Origin: an uncultured Bacteroidales bacterium
Lineage (GTDB): Bacteria; Bacteroidota; Bacteroidia; Bacteroidales; UBA3824
Direction: 5' to 3'
Length of the DNA: 39,876 bases
Assembly: GCA_905234655.1 (NCBI GenBank)
Contig: CAJOJG010000026.1
Location: 1-39,876 of the forward strand
The position numbers and the translations under genes are program-made. Positions within the stretch are counted from its first letter, which is position 1; every line of letters begins with the position of its first letter. Below are positions 15,140 through 22,921 of the stretch, piece by piece. The notes under the pieces were generated by a model. It was given only the letters and a program-made list of their open reading frames with translations. It ran no database searches and was not told the DNA's origin.

Positions 15140-16189
15140 ATGAAGAGAAAGTTTCTAAGAGTATCGACGATGCTCGTTCTCTCTGGCCTATTGGCGTTCT
15201 CGTTTGTCGCAACATCCTGCGGCGACGATGATGAAGAAGATCCTGTAGAGATTGTGAACGTGCCTAAAATCACTAACGCAGAAGTCAAAGACGGCGCAAT
15301 CATCGTAACAGGCGAGAATCTCCCCGAAGTAGAAACAGCAAAGGTTGGCGATCTTGAACTCAACGTCAAGAAAGAGGGCAACACAATCACCGGCACACCC
15401 AAGGACGGTGCCGAACTTCCCACCGGCGAGCAGACTGTTTCAATCAAATTCAAAGGCATCGACGCACCCCTCACTACAAAGGTGACAATCCCCGAGGCAA
15501 CACCTACAATCCCCGAGGCAACACCTACCGCAGAGATAGTGAAAGTGAAAGTCACATTCGACACAGACGGCGGCTCTGAAGTTGCAGAAATCGAAGTTGA
15601 AAAAGGCAAAGCGGTAAGCGTTGAAGCACCGACCAAGGAAGGCTACACTTTCAAAGGCTGGGCTACCGAGAAAGGCGGCGAAGTAAAGGCTGACATCACC
15701 GTCGATGCCGACACAACTCTCTACGCAGTATGGGAGCAGAGCGGAAATAATGATGTCGCAGTCGCTGAACTTGCATTGGATCTTTCTACTATATGGTCGC
15801 AGTTTTGTGACGTTACGAATAATGCAGACGGTTCTGTAACCCTCAAAATGTCGAAGGGAGAGGAAGATTGGCAGAAAGGTGAGTTCGGTTTCGCAATTCC
15901 TACCGACATGCAGGGCGGCAATTATAAGAAAATAGTTGTCAAATACAAGGATGCTACAGCCCAGGACGGTATCGGATGCGTATTCCACTTCGACTCTGAG
16001 TCGGTTGGTTGGGCTAACGGCGAGGCTGCAAACTCCACAAAGCTTGCGTTCGAGGCCGGTTCAGATGTCAAGACTTTGACTATCACACCCGATGCACCTG
16101 CCGACAAGTTAGGTACGGTAAGAATCTTCGATTACGCTCTTGATAATACTATAACCATCGTATCGGTTACAGCTGTTATTGGCGAGTAA
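15140..16189 (+). CDS. Lipoprotein with an InlB (Listeria-Bacteroides) repeat and a beta-sandwich C-terminus
   Basis: 349 residues. Signal peptide MKRKFLRVSTMLVLSGLLAF to the lipobox ATSC, followed by GDDDEEDP, the acidic stretch that often precedes surface exposure in Bacteroidota. An IPT/TIG-like domain (about 40-118: ITNAEVKDGAIIVTGENLP) comes next, then a linker with the duplicated heptad TIPEATP. An InlB-repeat follows at about 131-198 (VKVTFDTDGGSEVAEIEVEK, APTKEGYTFKGWAT, ITVDADTTLYAVWE). The final about 145 residues look like a carbohydrate-binding-type beta sandwich (FAIPTDMQGGNYKKIVVKY). Probably an adhesion or glycan-binding surface protein. It is monocistronic and followed by a strong terminator. 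Confidence 0.85.
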   Translation: MKRKFLRVSTMLVLSGLLAFSFVATSCGDDDEEDPVEIVNVPKITNAEVKDGAIIVTGENLPEVETAKVGDLELNVKKEGNTITGTPKDGAELPTGEQTVSIKFKGIDAPLTTKVTIPEATPTIPEATPTAEIVKVKVTFDTDGGSEVAEIEVEKGKAVSVEAPTKEGYTFKGWATEKGGEVKADITVDADTTLYAVWEQSGNNDVAVAELALDLSTIWSQFCDVTNNADGSVTLKMSKGEEDWQKGEFGFAIPTDMQGGNYKKIVVKYKDATAQDGIGCVFHFDSESVGWANGEAANSTKLAFEAGSDVKTLTITPDAPADKLGTVRIFDYALDNTITIVSVTAVIGE

Positions 16190-16228
16190 GTACAACACAC
16201 TGGTCTTTTACCACACACTATAAAAACA

Positions 16229-16263
16229 CCCCTTGAAAAACAGATTTCAAGGGGAGTTTTTTT
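16229..16263 (+). terminator. Intrinsic terminator of the InlB-repeat lipoprotein gene
   Basis: Perfect 10-bp stem (CCCCTTGAAA at 16229-16238, TTTCAAGGGG at 16245-16254), 6-base loop, then a run of seven T at 16257-16263. Confidence 0.88.
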
Positions 16264-16285
16264 ATCAACTTATGTTAATGGTCTG

Positions 16286-16392
16286 TTCCAAAAGGGATTG
16301 CGGCAATGCCACACCATAACATATATGCCATTTGTGGCTATTGTAGGGCTGGGGCAATGCCCCAGCCCTACACAAAAACGCCTTTTTGGACA
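16286..16392. mobile_element. Small palindromic MITE/REP-like element
   Basis: The core is a near-perfect hairpin: 15-base arms at 16342-16356 (TGTAGGGCTGGGGCA) and 16358-16372, exact complements with a 1-base centre. Imperfect outer inverted repeats flank it: TTCCAAAAGGG from 16286 and the complement of 16381-16392 (TGTCCAAAAAGG). A GTAGGG-rich palindrome with short terminal repeats and no coding capacity fits a non-autonomous palindromic element. The transposase source is not in the window. Confidence 0.55.
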
Positions 16393-16404
16393 ATCCCTAC
16401 AATC

Positions 16405-16463
16405 AAATTTAACTTTCTAAAGTAAAAAATCTTCCAAAATTTAACTTTCAAAAGTAAAAAATC
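16405..16463. repeat. Two 27-base direct repeats, each with an ACTTT-N2-AAAGT palindrome
   Basis: 16405-16431 and 16437-16463 match at 26 of 27 bases and start 32 bases apart. Each contains the small palindrome ACTTTCTAAAGT or ACTTTCAAAAGT. They end 10 bases before the truncated ATPase frame and look like a doubled operator or iteron-type binding site that belonged to that gene. Confidence 0.6.
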
Positions 16464-16473
16464 GACCTAAAAT

Positions 16474-17007
16474 TTGTTCATCAGCAGCGAAATCATATCG
16501 GTCGGCAAGATTGAATATGACTCCGTATACAAGGCTAAACAACTGTTGGGCATTTTGGCGGAAACGACCCCATATACGCTCAATATATCCTCGCTATGCA
16601 ACAGCCTCCAGGCATCACGAAACAATGCACTGAAACTCATCGACTTAATGGATAGAGCCGCGCTTATCAGAAGACTTTACTCCTCGGAGAAAAACATAAA
16701 AACGCTTGTCAAGCCCGAGAAAATCCTATTCAGCAACACCAACATCATGTTCGCACTTTCAAACGAGACCGACCAGGGCACAATGCGCGAGACCTTCTTA
16801 GCGTCACAGTTATGCGTCGGACACAGCATGCACATGCCCGAAAGCGGCGACTTGGCCGTCGATGGCAAATATCTTTTTGAAGTTGGCGGAAGAAAAAAAG
16901 GATTCTCCCAAATAAAAGACATAAAGGACAGTTTTGCCGTCAGCGACAACATGGAAATCGGCCACGCGAACAAAATTCCACTGTGGCTTTTCGGCATGAT
17001 GTACTAA
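16474..17007 (+). pseudogene. 5'-truncated AAA-type ATPase, C-terminal half only
   Basis: 177 residues readable from a TTG at 16474. The sequence matches the C-terminal region of Bacteroidota AAA ATPases with a DUF4143-like end: AKQLLGILAETTPYTLNISS, LCNSLQASRNNALKLIDLMD, RAALIRRLYS, KPEKILFSNTNIMFAL, GTMRETFLASQL, DGKYLFEVGGRKKGFSQIKD, and the ending NKIPLWLFGMMY. The P-loop and Walker B half (about 200 residues) is absent. The repeat pair that may have been its promoter now abuts the remnant, as expected for an internal deletion that spared both ends. Unlikely to be functional. Confidence 0.75.
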
Positions 17008-17849
17008 GCAAACCTCATCACAAACGTCGTCGCGCGGTCGTCGCTCTGTTCGAGGTCGAGAGTGCCGTTATGGAGGCGCATGATTTGGCGCGAAAGGCTA
17101 AGGCCGATGCCGGAGCCGTCGGATTTCGTAGTGTAAAACGGGACAAAAATCTGCTCGAAATTCTCCTTGGAAATCGGGTTGCCATCATCCTTCACGCGGA
17201 CCACGACCTCGTCCGACGCGGAGATTTCGGCGGTAATTTCGATTGACTTGCTTTCCGCCTGGACAGCATTCTTGATGAGGTTAATGAGGATTTGAGAAAT
17301 CTGGCCATGGTCGGCATAGATAAGAATATCTGGCGAAAGATAGCGCGCGCCGCACGCCACGCCATTCTCCTCAAGATACTTTTCGTCAAGCTTAACTACA
17401 CTGTCTATCAAATCCTTGACAACCACAGGACGCTTTACCGGGCGGTCGAGTTTGGAAAGGCTGCGGTACGAATTGACAAAATTAATGAGGTTTTTAGACG
17501 ACGCGGCGATAGTTTCGAGACCGGTCTTCGTGTCCAAAGTGTCGTCCTCCGCGAGCGACTCGCTCAGGACGGCGATTGGAGTGACAGTGTTCATAATCTC
17601 ATGCGTCAGGACGCGGATTAACTTTGACCACGACTCGCTCTCATTCTCACGCTTCATCTTCTCAAAAATCTTCCGCAAACGGTTAAGTGCTTTATTGACA
17701 GGCGACTCGGGGCTAAAACGAAAATTCATCTCGCCGTCCTCTATCGCGTCCATCAGGAAGTTAATCTTCTTGGCATTGCGGTATGTCATGAATATAAAAC
17801 CAGCCACAAAACCGACCACAACCCCGCCAACCGCCACCAGCCAAATCAT
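17004..17849 (-). CDS. Sensor histidine kinase (partner of the adjacent NtrC-type regulator)
   Basis: 281 residues, minimal in plan. One N-terminal transmembrane helix (3-21, LVAVGGVVVGFVAGFIF), a short linker, and the phosphoacceptor helix with LIRVLTHEIMNTVTPI (H83). The ATPase domain has the N box LINLIKNAVQAE, G1 VKDDGNPI, FVPFYTTKSDGSGIGLSLSRQ and RATTFVMRFA. There is no PAS or periplasmic sensor domain, so input must come through the membrane helix or a partner. Its ATG overlaps the regulator's stop (ATGA at 17846-17849). Its product should phosphorylate D54 of that regulator. Confidence 0.93.
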   Translation of the reverse strand: MIWLVAVGGVVVGFVAGFIFMTYRNAKKINFLMDAIEDGEMNFRFSPESPVNKALNRLRKIFEKMKRENESESWSKLIRVLTHEIMNTVTPIAVLSESLAEDDTLDTKTGLETIAASSKNLINFVNSYRSLSKLDRPVKRPVVVKDLIDSVVKLDEKYLEENGVACGARYLSPDILIYADHGQISQILINLIKNAVQAESKSIEITAEISASDEVVVRVKDDGNPISKENFEQIFVPFYTTKSDGSGIGLSLSRQIMRLHNGTLDLEQSDDRATTFVMRFA

Positions 17850-19189
17850 AGACCATACTTTTTAAGTTTGTTGTAGAGCGTCGGGCGGCTGATGTTAAGG
17901 CTCTTGGCGACAAGCGAGAGGTTGCCGGAATATTTTGCGATAGCATTTTGGATGACCTGTTTTTCAGCGGCCTCGAGGTTTGTGTTGGCTGTACCGACAA
18001 ACGGCATGGCGGCGGCTTTCACGGCAAACTGGAAGTCGCTTGGCCCGAGAAAATCATGCTCGGCGAGGATTACGGCCTTTTCGATTGCATTCTGAAGCTC
18101 ACGGATATTGCCGTTCCACGGATTTTGGCGCAACTTCTGCACGCCCTCGGGACTGATGCCAGAGATTTGGCGGTTATACTTTTCATTATAAACGCCAATG
18201 TATCTTTCCGCAAGCGGCACAATGTCGTCTGGACGCTCCCTCAGCGGCGGCAGGGCGATGTGGACAGTGTTGATCCTATAAAAAAGGTCTTCGCGGAAAC
18301 GTCCGTCGCTGACGAGTTTTTCGAGATTGACATTCGTCGCACAAATCAGCCGTATGTCCACCGGCACTTCCCTTGTGTCGCCGACTTTCGTGATTTTCTT
18401 GTTCTGGATTGCACGGAGAAGTTTAGCCTGGAGATGCAGCGGGATATTTCCAATCTCGTCGAGGAACAGCGTCGACTTGTCCGCGAGTTCAAACTTGCCT
18501 ACGTGGTCGGACTTTGCGTCGGTGAACGCGCCCTTGACGTGGCCGAAAAGCTCGCTTTCAAAAAGTGACTCCGTTATCGCGCCAGCGTCCACGGCTACCA
18601 TCTCGTGCGACTTGCGGCTCGACAGCCGGTGGATTTCACGCGCGAGGACGTCCTTGCCGGTGCCATTCTCGCCAGTGATGAGCACTGACGCATCCGTCGG
18701 GGCAATCTTCTCTACCGTTTTCCTTATGGCGACCATCTGTGGCGAGTCGCCCCAATACATCAGGCCACCGCCACTATTGGCTACAGCGGACTTTGGCGCG
18801 TCCTTCATGGCACAGTCGCAGGCGGCGGAGAGCGTGGAGACGAACTTCTTATTGTCCCACGGCTTGACTATGAAGTCAAACGCGCCCTTCTTCATGCCCT
18901 CCACAGCAAGCTGCACATCGGCATACGCCGTGAACAGCACGACCTGTGTCTTTGGTGAGAGTTTCCTTATTTCGCCAATCCAAAAAAGCCCCTCGTTGCC
19001 GGTGTTGGTCTCTGCCTTGAAGTTCATGTCCAACAGCACGACGTGCGGCGCAAAGTTTTCGAGTTCGCTCACTATCGTATTCGGGGAGGCGATAATCCTC
19101 ACCTCCTCAAAATACGCCGGCAACAGGATTTTTAAAGTCGCCCGTATCCCGGCATTGTCGTCCACGGCAAGTATGCGGCCTTTTTTCAT
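17846..19189 (-). CDS. Sigma-54-dependent response regulator, NtrC/AtoC type
   Basis: 447 residues: receiver domain 1-120 (DD 10-11, phosphoacceptor D54, K109), AAA+ domain about 142-385 (Walker A GENGTGKD 173-180, Walker B LFLDEIG 241-247, arginine finger region FREDLFYRI), and a Fis-type helix-turn-helix at the C-terminus (SLVAKSLNISRPTLYNKL). The sigma-54 contact loop reads GAFTDA (220-225) rather than GAFTGA; I recall this variant as common in Bacteroidota regulators. It would activate sigma-54 promoters; targets are unknown. It lies 24 bases after the DUF2723 gene and probably belongs to the same transcript. Confidence 0.94.
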   Translation of the reverse strand: MKKGRILAVDDNAGIRATLKILLPAYFEEVRIIASPNTIVSELENFAPHVVLLDMNFKAETNTGNEGLFWIGEIRKLSPKTQVVLFTAYADVQLAVEGMKKGAFDFIVKPWDNKKFVSTLSAACDCAMKDAPKSAVANSGGGLMYWGDSPQMVAIRKTVEKIAPTDASVLITGENGTGKDVLAREIHRLSSRKSHEMVAVDAGAITESLFESELFGHVKGAFTDAKSDHVGKFELADKSTLFLDEIGNIPLHLQAKLLRAIQNKKITKVGDTREVPVDIRLICATNVNLEKLVSDGRFREDLFYRINTVHIALPPLRERPDDIVPLAERYIGVYNEKYNRQISGISPEGVQKLRQNPWNGNIRELQNAIEKAVILAEHDFLGPSDFQFAVKAAAMPFVGTANTNLEAAEKQVIQNAIAKYSGNLSLVAKSLNISRPTLYNKLKKYGL

Positions 19190-19213
19190 GGCAAAAAGTT
19201 GTTATTTACACAC

Positions 19214-22200
19214 TTATTGCAACATCGCTGCGTATTTTGAATAAATGTTGGCGACTTCCTCCGCCTTATCGTCTGCGCCATTGTCAAGGAGTTCCTGGGC
19301 GACATAGCCGAGTATCGACACGCCCATGCTGAACTCGCGCTGCTCGAAGAAGCCGTCGCGTTTGAGGTTTAACAGCCAGTTGAGTATGCCGTCATAGTCG
19401 TTGGCAATCTTCATGCACACAGACTCCGCCTCGTCCTTCATTCCGGCGGTGTACAATGCTGTTACTACCGGCAACATTGTGTAGTCATACGCAACTTTAT
19501 CATCAGGGATGAGTTCAAGGCATTTTTTCATCACCGCCTTTGCCTTATCGGTCTGACCTTCGGCGACAAGACATTCTGCAAGACGCGAGAACATACCGCG
19601 CATGTCCATGATGCCGATTTGACGGCGGTTATTCTCCTCGATGACGACATCAGGCTCCTCCATACGACCCCACTTGAACTTGTTCATCATGTTGTCGTAC
19701 ATCAGCTTAGTGTCTATCTCGCCAATCTCGCGCGCCTCGGGTTTGACCTGGTACGGCACAAGGCGGTAAGCGAAGCCTTCGAGGCGCATGAACTTGTCCA
19801 AGCCGATATAGTCGCTGATGCTGCCGCTCGCCGCAAAATACACCGGACGCTCCCAGTCGTTTGCGGCAAGAATGTCCATTATAGCCAAGTCGCTCTTTGT
19901 GAAGTAGTTCTTGGGAATGTCCCAGTGGATTTCGGACTGCGCGCGCGACGCGTTCCTCTCGTCGAGAGTGCCACACGCCATGCAGTTCTTCTTGTTGACA
20001 GGAATGGAGATTTTCTTGGCTGGTATATAATTGTAACTTTCGCCGTTGCTTAATGTAACCATGTCCTTGTCGTCGCCAGCCACTGTCATCGCCAGCGAAA
20101 TCGGCGTGTAACAGCCATTGATAGTGTTCAGAAGGGCATCTGTGCGCTCCTTGATGCTGTTGATGGCGGCAGTGTTGCCCTCGCCAAAAACGCTTTTTGC
20201 AGTCTGCGGGTTCGAGAGCTGGTTGATTAGTTTTGTAAACAATGCGATTCCGACATTCTCATATCCACCCGAAACCTGCTTGAAGTCGCTCGGATATTTC
20301 TCGGCAAAATTCGTTGTCGAGATGAGCTGCATGAAGTCGCCGTAAAGCTTCGAATACTCCGGCGCAAGCGCAGCCTTGTTGAGGTCGTACTTCTCCTTTA
20401 CAAAACGTCCCTTTTGGTCGGTGCAGATGACGATATTGCGTTTGTCCTGGCGGTACTTGGCATAGTCGAGCGTCATCGGCACAGGCGCGCTCTCGTATTT
20501 GCGCTCCTGGGTCTGCTTGAGATACCAGTCACAACCGGCGAGCGAAAGATTGACAACGCGGACGTCGCGCCTGATGCCCTCGACTTCCTGGCAGTACCAC
20601 AACGGGAATGTGTCGTTATCGCCGAAAGTGAACAGTATGGAGTTAGGCGCGCACGACTCGAGGTAATCCGCAGCGAAATCGCGGCACGTGTAGCGTCCCG
20701 AGCGGTCGTGGTCGTCCCAATTTTGAGACGCCATCTGCACTGGCACAAGCACTGCCACGCACGACACCGCAGCGGCAACCACCGGCGTCAAGTACTTCTT
20801 CTCGCCGCCGAGGTTCTTAAGCCAGTCCCAAATAGCCATAACGCCAAGCCCGCACCATATACTGAACGCATAGAACGAGCCGGCATACGCATAGTCACGC
20901 TCACGCGGCTGGTACGGTGTCTGGTTGAGGTAGAACACAATCGCAACGCCAGTCATGATGAAGAACATGAACACGACGAAACAGTTCCGCCCGTCATAGT
21001 TACAGCTTATGAAAATGCCCAACAAACCCAACAGCAGCGGCAGGAGGTAGTAGACATTGCGTCCGTGGTTATTGGCATAACGGTCGGGAAGACCGTCTGA
21101 GCCCGCGCCCTTGAGTTTGTCGATGAAATTAATGCCGGTAATCCAGTTGCCGTTTATGTAGCTGCCCGCGCCATTCTGCACATCAGTCTGACGGCCGGAG
21201 AAGTTCCACATGAAATAGCGGAAATACATGTGGCCGAGCTGGTATGTGATGAAAAAGCGCATGTTCTGCCCGAATGTCGGACGGTCGGTAGTGTTGTCAA
21301 GCCCGCCCCACTGCTTATAAACCTGGATGTGGTTCTCGTTTGTGGAGTACATCCTCGGGAAAAATCCCTGGTTCTTGGCATCGTAGGTGTACTTGGGCGA
21401 CGGCTTTTGGATTTTGAGGTACTTGCCGTTGTCAGGGATGTAGGTATACTCGTTCTCGCTGCCCACAATGTCCGCAGTGAAATATGGCCCGTAGAACAGA
21501 GGATTGTCGCCGTACTGCTCGCGGTTGAGGTAGCTCAAAAGGCTGAACCCGTCACTCGGCTGGTTCTCATTGATAGGCGGATTGCTGAACGAGCGGATGA
21601 CCGTCATTGCAAACGACATATAACCCAGCATGATCATGAAGACCGCCAAGTAAATCGTGTTGGAAAGTGCCTTGCCCTGATTATGAGTGCGCCAGACCAT
21701 GTAGCCAAGCCCGCCCATGACCAGGATGACAAAAGTTATGATGCCGGAATAGTACGGCAGTCCGAGAGTGTTTACGAAGAACAAGTCGAAGTACGCGCCG
21801 ATATTGACAGTCTGCGGTATGATAAAATACAGCACAAACGCCAAAATCATGACCGACACCGCCAACGCCAGCAACACGCCTTTCGTGTTTTGGCTGTCGT
21901 ACTTGCGGTAATAGTACACAAGCACAATCGCCGGAATGACAAGAAGGTTAAGCAAATGGACACCGATGCTAAGTCCCATAAGGTATGCGATGAGGATAAG
22001 CCAACGGTTAGCATACGGCTCGTCGGCGTGTTCGTCCCATCTGAGGATAAGCCAAAACACGACAGCCGTGAAAAGGCTGCTCATGCTATAGACCTCAGCC
22101 TCCACAGCCGAGAACCATGCAGTGTCGCAGAATGTATATATAAGGCTGCCGACAACGCCCGCCGCCAAGACTGCCACGGTCTCGCCGGCATCATACGACG

Positions 22201-22546
22201 AAAGCCTCTCGCCGTCATGGTACTTGCGCTCCACAATCCTGCGGGCGATATGCGTCACGCTCCAGAACAGGAACAGCGACGTGAAAGCCGCAGCAAGCAC
22301 GGCGGTACAGTTCATCATCAACGCCATGTGCGCGTCGTCCGGCGCGAGAAGGGCGGCGACCCTGCCTATAATCATCCACAACGGAGCTCCCGGGGGATGT
22401 CCGACTTCAAGCTTGACTGCTGTGGCTATGAACTCGCCACAGTCCCACCAACTCGCTGTAGGCTCGACTGTAAGCAGGTAGCAGACCAAAGCCACCGCGA
22501 ATGTCGCCCAGCCTGCCACACGGTCATAAAATTTAAAATCTTTCAT
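19214..22546 (-). CDS. DUF2723 (TMEM260-like) polytopic membrane protein, probable protein O-glycosyltransferase
   Basis: 1110 residues. The N-terminal region is diagnostic: FYDRVAGWATFAVALVCYLL, TVEPTASWWDCGEFIATAVK and LEVGHPPGAPLWMIIGRVAA, with the early acidic DCGEF motif of GT-C enzymes. About twelve membrane segments follow to about residue 600, including RDYAYAGSFYAFSIWCGLGV, then a long periplasmic part with NILFTFGDNDTFPLWYCQ-like sequence and a helical TPR-like C-terminus. Relatives include TMEM260, an eukaryotic protein O-mannosyltransferase. In Bacteroidota it is a candidate for glycosylating exported proteins. It is preceded by a consensus promoter and followed closely by the two-component genes. 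Confidence 0.93.
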   Translation of the reverse strand: MKDFKFYDRVAGWATFAVALVCYLLTVEPTASWWDCGEFIATAVKLEVGHPPGAPLWMIIGRVAALLAPDDAHMALMMNCTAVLAAAFTSLFLFWSVTHIARRIVERKYHDGERLSSYDAGETVAVLAAGVVGSLIYTFCDTAWFSAVEAEVYSMSSLFTAVVFWLILRWDEHADEPYANRWLILIAYLMGLSIGVHLLNLLVIPAIVLVYYYRKYDSQNTKGVLLALAVSVMILAFVLYFIIPQTVNIGAYFDLFFVNTLGLPYYSGIITFVILVMGGLGYMVWRTHNQGKALSNTIYLAVFMIMLGYMSFAMTVIRSFSNPPINENQPSDGFSLLSYLNREQYGDNPLFYGPYFTADIVGSENEYTYIPDNGKYLKIQKPSPKYTYDAKNQGFFPRMYSTNENHIQVYKQWGGLDNTTDRPTFGQNMRFFITYQLGHMYFRYFMWNFSGRQTDVQNGAGSYINGNWITGINFIDKLKGAGSDGLPDRYANNHGRNVYYLLPLLLGLLGIFISCNYDGRNCFVVFMFFIMTGVAIVFYLNQTPYQPRERDYAYAGSFYAFSIWCGLGVMAIWDWLKNLGGEKKYLTPVVAAAVSCVAVLVPVQMASQNWDDHDRSGRYTCRDFAADYLESCAPNSILFTFGDNDTFPLWYCQEVEGIRRDVRVVNLSLAGCDWYLKQTQERKYESAPVPMTLDYAKYRQDKRNIVICTDQKGRFVKEKYDLNKAALAPEYSKLYGDFMQLISTTNFAEKYPSDFKQVSGGYENVGIALFTKLINQLSNPQTAKSVFGEGNTAAINSIKERTDALLNTINGCYTPISLAMTVAGDDKDMVTLSNGESYNYIPAKKISIPVNKKNCMACGTLDERNASRAQSEIHWDIPKNYFTKSDLAIMDILAANDWERPVYFAASGSISDYIGLDKFMRLEGFAYRLVPYQVKPEAREIGEIDTKLMYDNMMNKFKWGRMEEPDVVIEENNRRQIGIMDMRGMFSRLAECLVAEGQTDKAKAVMKKCLELIPDDKVAYDYTMLPVVTALYTAGMKDEAESVCMKIANDYDGILNWLLNLKRDGFFEQREFSMGVSILGYVAQELLDNGADDKAEEVANIYSKYAAMLQ

Positions 22547-22575
22547 TTAATGTCATTTTGATGTGTTTTCAGACG

Positions 22576-22607
22576 CAAAATTAACAAGATTGCGGCAAAA
22601 TCACAAA
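22576..22607 (-). promoter_or_regulatory. Promoter of the DUF2723 / two-component operon
   Basis: Minus strand: TTTG at 22604-22607, 20 bases, TAATTTTG at 22576-22583, about 30 bases before the ATG at 22546. Confidence 0.65.
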
Positions 22608-22622
22608 AAAAATGCAAAAAAA

Positions 22623-22654
22623 TTTGGTGGATAAAAATAATATGACTAATTTTG
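22623..22654 (+). promoter_or_regulatory. Divergent promoter towards tRNA-Gln
   Basis: TTTG at 22623-22626, 20 bases, TAATTTTG at 22647-22654. It faces away from the DUF2723 promoter and would give a leader of about 135 bases before the tRNA. A second -7-like box TATTTTTG at 22787-22794 is immediately in front of the tRNA. Confidence 0.55.
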
Positions 22655-22748
22655 CATCCGCAAACAGGAAGTTAACACGACGGAAACTTTACACGTTGCC
22701 ATGTTGATAGTTATTATTGAAAGGTTGATGCTTCCGAGTTTGCAAAAG

Positions 22749-22787
22749 CATAGTTGCAGTATAGTTACAACATAGTTACAGTATAGT
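22749..22787 (+). repeat. 11-bp phased tandem repeats in front of tRNA-Gln
   Basis: Consecutive units CATAGTTGCAG (22749-22759), TATAGTTACAA (22760-22770), CATAGTTACAG (22771-22781) and partial TATAGT (22782-22787). The period is exactly 11 bases, about one helical turn, ending at the -7-like box before the tRNA. Confidence 0.75.
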
Positions 22788-22797
22788 ATTTTTGGAC

Positions 22798-22868
22798 AGA
22801 CCTATGGTGTAATGGTAACACAGCAGATTTTGGTTCTGTTATTTGAGGTTCGAATCCTCATAGGTCTA
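22798..22868 (+). tRNA. tRNA-Gln (anticodon TTG)
   Basis: Cloverleaf: acceptor AGACCTA pairs with TAGGTCT; D arm GTGT/ACAC with AATGGTA loop; anticodon stem GCAGA/TCTGT with loop TTTTGGT, anticodon TTG reading CAA; T arm TGAGG/CCTCA with TTCGAAT. CCA is not encoded. A terminator follows immediately. Confidence 0.95.
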
Positions 22869-22869
22869 C

Positions 22870-22905
22870 AAGCCCTACGATGTGAATCGCGGGGCTTTCT
22901 TTTTT
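22870..22905 (+). terminator. Intrinsic terminator of tRNA-Gln
   Basis: AAGCCC at 22870-22875 pairs with GGGCTT at 22892-22897, followed by TCTTTTTT. Confidence 0.75.
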
Positions 22906-22921
22906 ATGGAAAGGTGTATTC

